Shown: in pieces, positions 52,501 to 64,000 of the stretch
Layout: every line of letters starts with the position of its first letter
Position numbering within the stretch: the stretch's first letter is position 1
Source of the DNA: Archegozetes longisetosus
Taxonomy: Eukaryota > Arthropoda > Arachnida > Sarcoptiformes > Trhypochthoniidae
Reading direction: 5' to 3'
DNA: 64,000 nt
NCBI GenBank assembly: GCA_018873245.2
Contig: JAEMBT020000008.1
Span: forward strand, 15,748,090 to 15,812,089
Made by a program: the position numbers and the translations under genes
Notes under the pieces: generated by a model
What the model was told of the DNA's origin: nothing
Seen by the model: the letters and a program-made list of their open reading frames with translations, nothing else
Database searches by the model: none

Positions 52501-55500
52501 CTGATATGTGACATGGATATGGAAATTGATGCAAGTAACTGCCTGGATCTGTTATCTCTTTTCCTGCATGTAAGCTAATCATTGCTCGCTCAAGAATATC
52601 CTGAAGATCAGTTTAAAATTCTTATTAACATTCTTTCTACCAAAAATTGACTATTCAGACCTGGATCCAAACAAAGCCAAACTGATAGTAATAATAACCC
52701 CAATTCCGAGGTCCAGGAAACCAAAATCTATTTCTGACTAATGCAGTCGTCGACGTCAGGGTAGCGTTTTGTCGGATCTTATAAGTGATATGAGGGGGTA
52801 ACGAAGAAGAATTTGGTTCGAGTTGAAATATTACACCTTTAAATAAATTTACATTTAATAAACTAATGCATTCTATAGAACATAAGTGAGAACTGGTAGT
52901 AACTCACTCGCCAATACAGTCACGTTGTCAGTATAGGCATGATTTTTGAAATAATCGAGTAAATCATCTTCAGATTTGAAACCACGAAAAACATTCAGTG
53001 AAATATCTTTAGTAAGTGTGAGCCAGCTGCAGGCAGCGTTACGAATCAGTCTTAATTGCGACAAGAAGGTGTCTAAATCTCCTCCAATAGAGATCGATTG
53101 ATTCAACAGCTCTAACCCGTGGCCTAATTCTAGGAATCGGAATATTTTTGGCAAATGTAATATTTCTGTTCGTATCTTTTTTACAGTTTCGAAATGATCT
53201 TTAGTCTCGTTGAGACTCAAGTAGTTCTCTATTTCTTTTGAAACATTAAAGAGAATATTGGCATAATTGGTCACTTTATCGAGCAATTCAAATGTCTCGT
53301 TAGCTTTTTGAATGATTTGATAAGCTGCTGAGTTTGTGTTGTTCGGAGCAAACAAAACTGTAGGATTTGAATATAACATTTGCAAAAGCAAATGCTGTTC
53401 TTTAATGAAGCTGTTAATCGGTCCTTCATCCGAATCATCGCCATCATGTTTATCATCTTTTTTATCGTCTGGTTTCGTACCATTTTTAGCTGCCTTACTA
53501 TTTTCTGTAGAGCTGTCAACAGTTTTTGAACCGCATATAGTATTCTGCATTTTTAGAAAAACTCGAACTAAACCCTCCACATTATTTCTTCTTTTGTGAT
53601 CATTTGAATCAGTTTTTGTAAGGTTGTCTGATTTTTGAGAACCATTTATCGAATTGATTTTATAACCTATTGAATCATCTAGTGCTACATTACTATTATT
53701 TGTGTGATTATCTAAGCTGCAGACATCGTTTGGCAAAGATGTAGAGATTTGGCTCAACTCCTTTAATGTCAATTCAAACAATGCAAATTTATTCAAATCT
53801 TCAAAGAATTGATTTATCCTTATTTTAGCTTTTCTATAATCCCAGCTTGTAGTGAGCAGTTCCGTAATTTTAGTTTCGTTAAAGTTTCGCCTAAATTGAT
53901 TTGTCAGCTCTTCTAATTGATTATCATCAAGTTTTGAGCAAATAATCTCGGAAATTTCTTTGTAATTACCAAGTGATGAATTATCGGGTACAAGGAGAGG
54001 ACTAATGAACGAAAGCGAAGAATTGTAACAGAAGAAAGTTTTAACAGTATCCTTTGTTATCAGAATATCAACAGCTTCCTTGGAAAATGTCGGAACATCT
54101 ACAGTAAGTTCTCCTTTATTGTAAATATCGAAAATCCAGGCAAACACCAGCCAAATCTTACTGTTTTTCATTTCATTTTGTTTCATGAAGTCGTATAAAC
54201 TGAACACTTTACCGTTCGGTATAAGTGCTTCGATTCCGAATAAGATATTGTGAATTTTTTGCATATTAAGTCCTGTTTCAAACAGAGCGTTCACTTGAGC
54301 ATTAGTCAATCGCAAGTTTTCTGCGCTTTTTAGATAACTGCTCAAATCCTGAGTATTTTTTATCAAATCCTTGACCTTAAAACTTCCGGCCTTCAGAAAT
54401 ATGGAATGAATGGCTACTGGATCTTCAATTATTGATCTATATATTTTTGGGATGGACTCCAGTTCTTTCGGTTCAAAACCGGGACGGATTATGAAGTTTT
54501 TCTTTCTTGCAATGTCGTTCAAGTTTGTGAGAAATTCATTTAGTCTGCACAGATCAATATTCAAATGAAATCATAACTAACTCTAGTAAAAAAGGTTGAT
54601 ATAAAAGCAAAATTGAATTACGTAGCGTTTGGAAACGTATCAAAGCCGTCTTCATCTCTGATACCATCGTCACAAAAGGACTGCATAACTGCCATTAAGC
54701 CAGAACTTGGCAATGGCTTAGCTGAGAAGGCCACTACAATCAAATGTTTTAATGCATCCATTAATTAAATAAGTCAGAAAGTAATTAAGGAATAGTCTGA
54801 AGAGAGTTATTCAGTTAATTTAAAGGTTTCATTAATGTTTCATGTTTTTGAATAATGAATAAACTGCAACCAAATATGATTCAAGTCTTAAGTGACTAAA
54901 AGAGTATCAATCGATATAAACGAGTTTAGAGTGTGTTTCATCAGTTTAATATATATTTATGAATTTGAATCAAAATTGAAATTGTTGTTTGCAACTCTCC
55001 TACTGAAAAACCTACGAGTGTTTTCCATTCATTTGTTACACTCTGTTAGTTTAGATATTAAAACTTAATTTGTTTATTACAGTCGAATTGTTATCAAAAT
55101 CTTAGCTAAATAGTTTGTGACAAATTTTTAAATTCTATTGTCTATTTTATGATAGAATTGTAAATGCACTGACATTCGAGAAACAAAGCATAAATATATT
55201 GCCTACATTCTCAGTTAATCTATTGGCCATATGTGACATGTTTTCATAAAAGATTTTCTCCGGACTCGCTTCAGTAGGTCTAACTATAATAGACTTAAGA
55301 ATAGCTTAAGAATAGACCGGAAAGAATCTTGATAAATGTCATCTTCAGTATAAACAGAGCTATAAAGAGATATGTTTACTCATTATTCAAAATTATCTTA
55401 TAACTCATTATTAAATTTAGTAAAATCGGTGAATCGCGTGCACTACTCAAATGTAGCAAAACTTTAATACAATTACTGAACTAGAATATTGTTGGGGAAT

Positions 55501-57954
55501 ATGATAGTAAAGCTGCTGTAACTTAAAGCAAAAACTTCTAATATTAACATAAACCCATTCAAGTAGCTATCATTATCATAGAAATTGTGGCATTAAACTA
55601 AAATATTGGTCACACAAGTGTTTTTGTACGATTCGCAGATTACTCTCCGAAAATCAATTGTCCGAAAGTGAATTGTCGGAAAACTTGGTTTTGCTACACC
55701 ATTAAACTGTTTATCCGAACATGTATCCTTGTGTTTTATTGCTGAGTTGATTTGCCTAAGTATGACTTTGGAGTGTCGTAATATATGAAAAGCATTAATT
55801 CATGAATCTGAACCAAGATTATTGGTTATTCGTTTGACAATCTAAGGCCTGAAATTGTCAAATAAGTTTTAATATTAACTCAATCAAAATAAAGTTAAAT
55901 CAAAATCACAATTTTGTGTGTAATCGCAAATGAAAGGTGTTTCAAAATTTTCGTTTTCTTACTCAAAATCAAGTCTTCTAACGCTTTAGAAACGTAAAAG
56001 TACTTGATAAGCTTTATAACAAATATCTTGATAAATATACGACCCTCTGTCTCTAAAACTTTAAAGAACCATTATCTCAAAAATTGTCTGATAATCTTTT
56101 CAAAACAATTTTGATCTATTCTGTAAAAAAGGAATTTTCTCATAAATAGTTCTAGGATTAAGGAAAATGGTTTCGAACAGTTCACTTTCGGAAAGTTGAT
56201 TTTCTAAGAGTCGACCGAACACCTCCTGCACTGCTTTTGATAATTGCATTAAAATTGTATGTTTCCAGAATTCTAAGATATTACGCTTGTAATAAATCAT
56301 AGATTTTTAGACTTGAAAAATTAAAACTTTGAAAAGACTAAAAGTAAAGGACTCTTAAAATCGAGAAATGGATAACTTATAGAATTTGTAGTCTGTAAGT
56401 TTCCTGAAAGTCATTTTTTATCTTTAGTTCCACAAAACTCGAAAATTGTGCCCTTTACTTGTAATATATAATTGTTGGCGCAGCACATCACTTCAAACAC
56501 ATTTATTGATAAAAATGCAGTAGAAATAAAAACTTTTCGTAAAAACAGATTGAATTTTCAACATTTTTTGAAATAAAGCTCGAAAGTAAAATATGACTCT
56601 ATGTCATAGTGAAGGTTGAAACTATTGACAAAAACAAACCGAATAAGGCTGAAAATTTTCTATTTAGTCTATTTTTAGCCAACAAATAGCTTTCATGATA
56701 GCGATTCATTACACCAAGCAGTACTGTCTCTCAAACTATTGTAAACTAAATTGTTCATAGATTCATATTAGAGTACAAAAGTGACAGCTCTCTATCTCCC
56801 AACTGCTATTGAATTTCATTGCGATCACGATAATAAATAATAAAAGACCAACAATTTACTTTTAGTTTCTATGGTTTCTAAACTTGGTTTACGTAAATGT
56901 ATCAGACTTCAAATTTGATATCTAACAAGTTTTTCACAAAGCAACAGATATACCACTTAAAACGTTTCTAACTTTAAACATTCTTAAGCGAGACAAAAGA
57001 ACTAAGATTTGTGATCATAGCTTAAATGGGAGCACCGAGTTTGTCAAATCTGCAAATTGAAATGACAATAACCTTTAATGTTTACATTTGCCTCAATGAT
57101 TGCCGCCAAAAGAATGATTACAGTCAGAGTTATTCGTTTCCGAATTTTTTTATAAACTAAAACTATTTCAATTCAAATATTGAACAAAGTTGAACAAGAC
57201 TAAAATATTTCTGCTTAAACTTTACTCTTACTTCTCAGAAATTTAATTAATATTCATAGAGAAAAGTTTGAGGCCTTCGTATTTTAGTTTTTAAGTATAT
57301 AATAAAATCAACTGAAAACCAATCAAAAGCTCAGTCAATTTTTATTAAGAGTTTCTTTTACAAACAATGAATGGATTGAATTTAGTTTCCAGGGAATTAA
57401 CAGGATTTCAGTGATCTCAATTTCTAGTTTTTAATTTAGTGGGTTTTGACATTTTGAAAAACTTGGTGTAGTGTACACTTATTTAGCTATCCATATTTGT
57501 TTTGTTAATCAATTAAAAAAATGAAGACTCCATATCAAATTGAACGCAAACTATGATAACGAATGTAGTTTCTGCTTCTAAACCAATCAATGTTATCAAA
57601 TTAAATGGCACTTAGCCAAAGTGAAACAAAGTCAAATTAATTTAAATTATCAAAAGCTAAACAAAACTAAATAAAAAGAAACGTTTATGAAAAACAAAAG
57701 TCAACGCTAAACGAAAAGCTTGAAAGCCAAACGTCACTTATAATGACTTATAAATAAATTATATGATTGTAATTAACTAAATAACATGAATGACTTACAG
57801 TCGTCGATCAGCTGTGAGGGTTGATTGCGACGTATTATCAATAATATGAAAAATAAAACCAATGGAATGAATAACTCGAATACCAATACATGCTTTCGAT
57901 GGTTAAGACATTTAAAAGCAAAATATTAATCAATTGAACGAACCAAAATGACAT
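46528..57954 (-). CDS. ABCA2: ABCA2-type full-length ABC transporter (exon 1 frame break)
   Basis: Twenty minus-strand exons: 57799-57954, 54622-54733, 52908-54544, 52661-52836, 52497-52600, 52139-52444, 51484-52081, 51342-51424, 51120-51278, 50978-51061, 50753-50911, 50602-50683, 48824-50539, 48481-48753, 48292-48415, 47497-48209, 47317-47423, 46885-47251, 46653-46811, 46528-46599; about 2395 aa (human ABCA2 2435). Layout: signal-anchor membrane span, large extracellular loop, first membrane domain, NBD1 ([29 protein letters not shown]), second loop and membrane domain, NBD2 ([30 protein letters not shown]), and the [13 protein letters not shown] tail. [25 protein letters not shown] and [14 protein letters not shown] point to ABCA2 rather than ABCA1. 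Such proteins act in endolysosomal lipid and sterol handling. Both ATPase sites look intact. Exon 1 needs one extra base or a -1 slip at 57910-57916 to join its ATG to the conserved membrane span. Confidence 0.94.
54734..57798 (-). other. 3.1 kb first intron of ABCA2
   Basis: Donor GACGACT/GTAAGT at 57798 and acceptor TTGTAG at 54734 join in phase (T + TG makes Leu). It is far longer than the gene's other introns, all 52-82 bases. A minus-strand open frame at 56100-56300 (66 aa) is not recognised and is probably chance. Confidence 0.75.
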
Positions 57955-60900
57955 TTAATATTGATTATTTTACTCAAATTAAAAATAAATACCGGTTTTC
58001 TCTTTTTGAGCGTCAAGTTTTTCCATAACAATAGTTTGAGTTGAGTCGCAAAACCCATCATTGAATCTAGTAATTACATAAATTACTTATATCTGAAACG
58101 AAGCAATTCATCAAATATTTAGTTTAGATTTAAGTTTATTTTTGGTTCAATATCATCTAACGTTCAATAGACAATTCTGATTTGCTAGCATTTTATTAAG
58201 CATTGTTTTCAAATCAGTTAAATTAATTATTAAAAGAGAGCATTGTTGTTTTATTAATCAATAAACATATTTTAAGATTAAGTCATTGTTCGAAGAGATC
58301 GACATTAGGTTTAAGTTTAGCTCAAACTCAGGAAAGCAAATCATTCATAACATTGAGTCTATTATGTAATTGCAGCCAAAACACATCTGATGTGATCTGA
58401 CGCAATCGCAAAAGCAATCATCGTTTTTGCATCATTCGTGCGATTCTTCCAATCATCACAACTATTAGGAAGGCGTTACTTTCCTTTTGAGCAAACCCTA
58501 TCTTTAAAATAAGTTAAGCCCATTTCTTACTTAATGTCTTTCAGGATAAACTGATTTGACTTCGGTTTAGCTAAAAGTTTTAGCATAGTTTATTTTTATT
58601 TAGTTCATCGAACAGTTCAAACTTAAAACTATTGAATGGTTGCACTTTCTTAACTTTCACATTGATTTTATCAATTTGCCAGTCAACAAAGATTGAAGAA
58701 TAACTTTGTCTTTATGAGTTATAACTTATCAAAATTGTACTCATAGTCAGATTGTGCCACATATTTCTGATTTATTTATCGAACTATTCTGTATGATTCT
58801 CATGTAATGATTCTGAGAAATTCTTGTCATTATTCGTGACAAGAGATCAGCGATGGCACGAATCACAAGTGGTTACTACTGTTCCATATTATACTGTACA
58901 TTAACACCTTATGAACTAAAGCTAACATTATCTTGTACGAAAAGGTCATAGTATGAGAAGAGTTGAGGCATCGCCCAAATCAATCTCAAAAATATTTAAT
59001 GTTGTGTTGATAACGAGCTAAGTCTTGTTCATAATAAATTCAAGTGACCCCTTGCCATAGATTTCATTTGAACCCTTTTCAAAACTTATTGTATTGATTG
59101 CTGACACGAACCGACACAAGTGTTTTTCTCATATTTTTCAATATTTAATGCGACCAACGCTTATACTTTCATTCATTTTTATCATGAGGAGATCGATTGA
59201 GTTTTTATTGAAAAAATTCAAATTTGATCTCTTTCGCATTTATTTTTTAGAGTATCATTTATTCTGATGATTTGAAAAGTTTCTTATACATTAAAGGTTA
59301 TGTTTGAGTTATAAGAGTTATGCGTTTGCTTTTGCATAGAAATACTATTCGCAAAAGTTACAAAACTTTATAAAATAGTAGATTACTACCTATTGGTTCA
59401 CTGAATTGTAGCTCATTTAATCTACAGAAACGTGAAACGATTGGCAGCTAAAATCAATGTCATAGATAGCTACGAAAACCCAGATCATTGATTGACCACA
59501 GCAGAAAAGCTGCGTTGCTATAAATAATGTATACCAGATTCCTAAGAGTGAAGAATATATTCTCTCTACAAAAATCTAATTTCTCAAGACTCTAACTTCA
59601 GAATATTCACTAAGGATGGATCTTAAGCACAGTAAAAGCTGAGTATTAATAAGTTTAAATGAAAAAAATTTTATTCTTTGTTCACTTAGATAAACTGATA
59701 GATGTAGGAACTGAGAAGTTTTAACTTATTAGATTCTACTTTTGATTAGAGTTCGTTTGAGTTTTGAAAAACTTTGGTATTTCGAGTTGATACTCAATGA
59801 GACCCTCGACTGAGAGTAAGAAACTCAAGAAAACATCCATTTCTGAAATTGAGATATTTTTGCATTTAGTTTGAGGATCTCCTACGCATAAAAGTTATCT
59901 CTTCAGCTTATTCTAATTTGGAGTTATGGGAATTGAAAGAAATGACACTGCATAAAAGATTCTAAACGTAGAATCCGGATTCTCGAAAATGTCAGCTCTA
60001 CTTTTGATGCTTATCAAACAGCATAAATTAGAAAATAAATCAAGTTTTAAGCTGAACATTGTTATCCAAACTGTATTAATATGAATAAAATAGAATCATA
60101 TATATTTCTAACGCAACTCAATATGTGAGATTACCTAATAAGAGAATTGAGACAGAAATCATATAACAATTGTTTGACACTATAATCTCTGCTTTCAGTT
60201 CTAATTCACCACGCAAGGCCTCAACTCAACTTCTACTATGTTTGAACTCTTGTTTATTAAGCTCACAAAAGTCGGAATAGTATAAAAAATTTATTCTATT
60301 GCAATAGTCAACAGCATGTAGTTTATGAGCTTGAATGTAAAGCCCATTAATTTGAATAGCATAGTAACACAAATGTTTTATGATGTTTCCTAACTGAAAT
60401 AACTGAACATGATTTCGAGCAAATATTTTGTAATATGATTATGTTTTTTGTCGAGATTCTGTAATGACCAATATATTCTTGATTTATGAACTTAATAATT
60501 TGTGAGCTCATTACTTTTCGCTTTTTATCTCGTGCCCTTCAAAATATATTGATTTAATGAATATAATTTAAATCTTACTCTTAAAACTGCAGTGCAAATG
60601 AATGCTTGGAATATCAAGTCTAACAGATTGATAAATTTTATTGACTAAAGTTCTATATCATTAGAGCAGCCATCAAAATATAAAGCAACATATTCCATAA
60701 AAAAGTAGTCACTTATGTTTCTGCCTTCTGAGTCACAGTTTTCTAAGAATAATTCATAAATCTAAATGTTTTTGGGCCAAAACTATATGCAATAGCTCTT
60801 AACTTTTAAGATCTATTTTGTTCTTTCTTAATGAAGCCAAGAATAGATTCAATTTGAAACTTTGATAACTTTTTTGTTTCACAATTATGAGTAGTTTTGT

Positions 60901-63336
60901 TTTATATGAAAAGAATGCTGAAATTGGGGCAGAATCGATCCATTCAATCTATTATTTTGTTGAACGAAAACTCACTAATGTTTGCGTCAGGTGCTCTAAT
61001 TATTCATTAATTTGACCAACAACTCGAATAAGTTCTTAATAAAATACGAATTTTAAAATTGAAAGAGTACCTATTTGAATAGTTTGATCTGTTAGCACTT
61101 ATTAAAATGAAAACATAAATTATTTAAAGAGATAGTATAAAGGATCTAAATAATTTTCAAACGACTGATTATGTCTAATGAAGATATATAATGGTTTAGA
61201 TATGAGATAGCGCCAATCTGGTTCGCGTTTGCTTGACTCACATATTGTTGCACTCAAAACTTACAGATTTAATTGCAAAGTTGAGCATCTTAAAGTGAAA
61301 ACTGAATTTCATAAATTTCAAGTTGTCTTATGATTAGTTTTATAATTAGTTATAATTCGCTAGTTTGTTAACAGTAAATACTAAGGATATTCTTAAATGA
61401 ATATCGATTTAAGCATTAAAATAATATCTGTTGATATGAAGTTACACTTACTTTCGTTTGAGAATATCGACCAATTATTTTGATTCTTCAAAATGCTATC
61501 ATGAGAATGGCAAAAAGAGTAAACGAATATTAATGAACTAATGTTGCTTAGAGAGTAAACCAAACAAAATAAAATTCAAATTTGATAAAAGCTCATTAAT
61601 CAGCTTTTAAATAGTTGGGACATACGAAGGAACTGAGCTGATAATCGATTTTCGATAATTGATATGAAGTACAATCTGTTTAGCAATAAGCTGCTATTCT
61701 TGGGTTGCAATTCAGATGATTTATCATTCGAATAATAAAACGCTGGTCTTTCGTTTACTTATCGACTTGACTGCTAAATGTGACTATCCATCATATAGCC
61801 TTTCAAACTTATTATTTAATAAAATAAAAACACAAGTGTATGAATTGAACACTAAATTAATGTCTCGTTGAATTTTCCCTTCAATTTTGAATAAAAAATA
61901 ATTTTCTATACAAACTTAAAAGTATAGGAACTAATGAGATAGTGTTGTACGCAATTCCAACGCAGTGTACGCGCACACAAATCATTACTAACCTATTCAT
62001 CGAAAACAAACCATCAAAAACTATTTTATCTGAGTTACCTTAGCTTCATGCTAAAGATTTCGAAAACGCTTTTTCATTATCTCTACAATAGAGTAGCTCA
62101 AGCTTTGTCTGTCATGTGTTTGCGAGCTTTGATAAAAAAATGCACAATTTTTGATCTAACATACTATTATTAATTAACGAATCATTGGGTCATTGATCAA
62201 ACACTATAAAATGATAAGTGAAATCATTTTTGTAATTAGAAAAAAGCAAAATTTTGTTCCAGTTAGGTCAACGATAATCAAATACTGATGCGTTTATCTT
62301 GAACATGATTCCAAACTTTTTAATAATCGAGCAAAAAAGCAAATCGATGGGAACCTGAAAGAGATTACTTTTAGTAGACCACAAAATACTTTTGTTTATA
62401 TAGAATTACTAACACAAAATCTGTTGTAAATTTACTGAACAGTACATTATATGTTAGTAGTTTTTTTCCAGCATAAAACTTTAGATGTAGTCTTAATATT
62501 AATGTTTCCTCTGTTAACATTTGGAGTTGAGAATTGTATGACTGTCAGTTTATATCTCAGAGGAACACATTTATTTGCAATGAAAAATAAAGGCATGTCA
62601 GGAGTAGCTTTATTTTCAATTTTCTGCCTCTGCTTGTTCTGATTCGTTGGTTCTGTTAAATAAATACAAGCGAGCTGAATAATACGATGACAATCTATTA
62701 TATTTACTTGATCTGAAAAGAATTAAAATCGCACAATTGTTTTAATTAACAAATAAGTAAACAAAAAATTAATCAGAACCGCAAATTTCTGGTTTAAATC
62801 AATTAGTATTTATTTAATATCGTCAACTATTTAGGACAATTATACATTCAAAGCAAATTTTAATCTAATGACAAATAACTAAAAGATCAAAATTGAATAT
62901 AAAAATAATTTTTGACAGAGTAGAAGAGTTCCGTATCGCATACTTTCCTTTTTCTTACTTGTGATTTAATCAACAATTATGATAAAATCGAAAACATTTT
63001 GAAAAGGTATAAAATGTTATTAATGTATTAATTGATTAAACTATTAGCCAACTGACTTCCCTTATGTTAAAGCTATAGAACAAGAAAATATTTGACGACA
63101 TATTTGTCTGGCAACAGCAATAATTGGTTTCTAAGATACTTTCAATTAATTTTATTTAAATCTCACTAAATTTAAATGTTAAGTAAGATAAGACTCAATC
63201 TTAAGGTTATTCATAAGATTATCAATGAAAAAGAAATAATTTATTGACGAATTATAATAATAGTAAAAATGGTCTATTATTAATGTTTGTTAAGTTACTT
63301 TAAAATAATCATCAAATTTAATCATACGCTTAACTT
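57955..63336. other. 5.4 kb without a supported gene
   Basis: Upstream of ABCA2 and downstream of prefoldin 3. Plain AT-rich sequence, no exon, tRNA, or transposon gene that I can support. The only open frame of note, 62451-62642 (+, 63 aa, hydrophobic), has no recognisable features. Confidence 0.6.
63240..63245 (-). terminator. Candidate poly(A) signal, prefoldin 3
   Basis: AATAAA on the minus strand, 92 bases beyond the stop codon at 63337-63339. Confidence 0.5.
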
Positions 63337-63712
63337 CTATTTAGTTTCTTTCTTTTCAGACTGTCTTCTCTTGACGTCCCAATTGTAGACTCTGGCCATA
63401 TTTACTTCAGTAGTTGTAATTTGATCTCTTAAGAAATCCAAATCATTATCGATTTGCTGTAGATTTTTAGTGGCTGTTTGAAAGTTTTTAGATAACAACT
63501 CCTCCGCTTCTGAAATCGGATATTCTAACATTACATTTGCCTAATGAGTAAAAAGGTTTTCAATTAGAAATCCATTAGTTTCTTCTAAATATAATTTACA
63601 ATAAATAACTTACTCCTAACCAAAGACAAACATTGTCTGTCGGTGGAATTCTAGATTTCATGTAAACTTGATCTGATAAAAGAAATTGCGTTTCAGTCTC
63701 TTCTTGGGCATC
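63337..63712 (-). CDS. VBP1: Prefoldin subunit 3 (VBP1), 3' part only
   Basis: Two exons on the minus strand, 63614-63712 and 63337-63540, both phase 0, give the last 100 residues. They read DAQEETETQFLLSDQVYMK, then IPPTDNVCLWLGANVMLEY across the splice, then LDFLRDQITTTEVNMARVYN and WDVKRR, which is the diagnostic C-terminal half of prefoldin subunit 3. Prefoldin is a cytosolic hexameric chaperone that passes unfolded actin and tubulin to the CCT chaperonin; subunit 3 is one of its two alpha-type subunits, with coiled coils joined by beta hairpins. The N-terminal coiled-coil exon(s) are not found in the remaining 288 bases, so they lie beyond the right edge. Confidence 0.95.
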
Positions 63713-64000
63713 CTATAAAAAATGAAAACCATTTTAGAATAAGTGCCAAAACGTTAGGCAATTTCATGTTTTAATTCAATTAAAAATTTGAATATGCATT
63801 AAATTAAGCTTTAATCGTAACTAATCTATATAGATTAGATGTCAAGTTTGAGCTAAGGTTAAGGTCGCTTCACTTAAATTTAGTCTAACCTAAAACATAA
63901 ACAAGATTTCAATCTTGATGAAAGTGTTTGTCACACAAGACTTCACACAAAGTCTATATTAAGTTAATAAAAGAGATAAGAATAAGGGGCAAAACAAATG

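Noticed and set aside
56100..56300. 66-residue minus-strand frame in ABCA2 intron 1
   Set aside because: Starts with ATG and has some amphipathic character, but ABCA2 exons 1 and 2 join in phase without it and no family is recognised.
57040..57180. Minus-strand [16 protein letters not shown] frame considered as ABCA2 exon 1
   Set aside because: The 57799-57954 exon matches the ABCA2 N-terminus much better ([14 protein letters not shown]) and joins exon 2 in phase.
62451..62642. 63-residue hydrophobic plus-strand frame
   Set aside because: Could suggest a small membrane protein, but no charge pattern, motif or splice context supports it.
1..64000. Search for CRISPR arrays, tRNA or rRNA genes, reverse transcriptase or transposase genes, and viral genes
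   Set aside because: None seen. A tRNA scan and repeat search by program would be needed to exclude degenerate copies.

Overview
This is eukaryotic nuclear DNA: strongly AT-rich, with genes broken into exons by GT..AG introns, and it carries orthologs of animal genes. The gene set (bitesize-type synaptotagmin-like protein, NHS/GUK-holder, TMEM104, site-2 protease, RpL34, ABCA2, prefoldin 3), the compact gene spacing and the very small introns (about 52-93 bp in the central cluster) fit a small-genome arthropod. A mite is my best guess, but nothing in the window fixes the taxon.

Layout. 1-4151: a possible small ORF (- strand) and the 5' side of a bitesize-like gene. 4152-14886 (+): bitesize/Slp-like gene, one 3.75 kb exon coding for disordered protein, a 5.2 kb intron, then seven short exons ending in tandem C2 domains. 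14887-17513: convergent intergenic region with a 16-bp minisatellite. 17514-19409 (-): TMEM104. 21116-21337 (+): small coiled-coil ORF. 22500-42359 (+): NHS/GUK-holder gene, five exons, 12.2 kb first intron, WAVE-homology N-terminus. 43344-45079 (-): site-2 protease MBTPS2, five exons. 45638-46183 (+): RpL34, divergent from MBTPS2 across 558 bp. 46528-57954 (-): ABCA2-type full-length ABC transporter, 20 exons, about 2395 aa. 57955-63336: no gene seen. 63337-63712 (-): last two exons of prefoldin subunit 3, running off the right edge.

I assembled exon models by hand from splice sites, reading-phase continuity and family motifs. In every multi-exon gene the phases close without a stop, with one exception: ABCA2 exon 1, where reading frame must change by one base exactly at a T TTA AAT heptamer (57910-57916). 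That is either a one-base error/deletion in the sequence or a frameshift site, and it is the most interesting single point in the window.

The genes do not form an operon or a shared system. Two links by function are loose: bitesize and NHS/GUK-holder both act at the cortical actin cytoskeleton and junctions or synapses; site-2 protease and ABCA2 both touch sterol/lipid homeostasis. I found no CRISPR, tRNA, rRNA, intact transposon or viral gene. I found no convincing new biological system.
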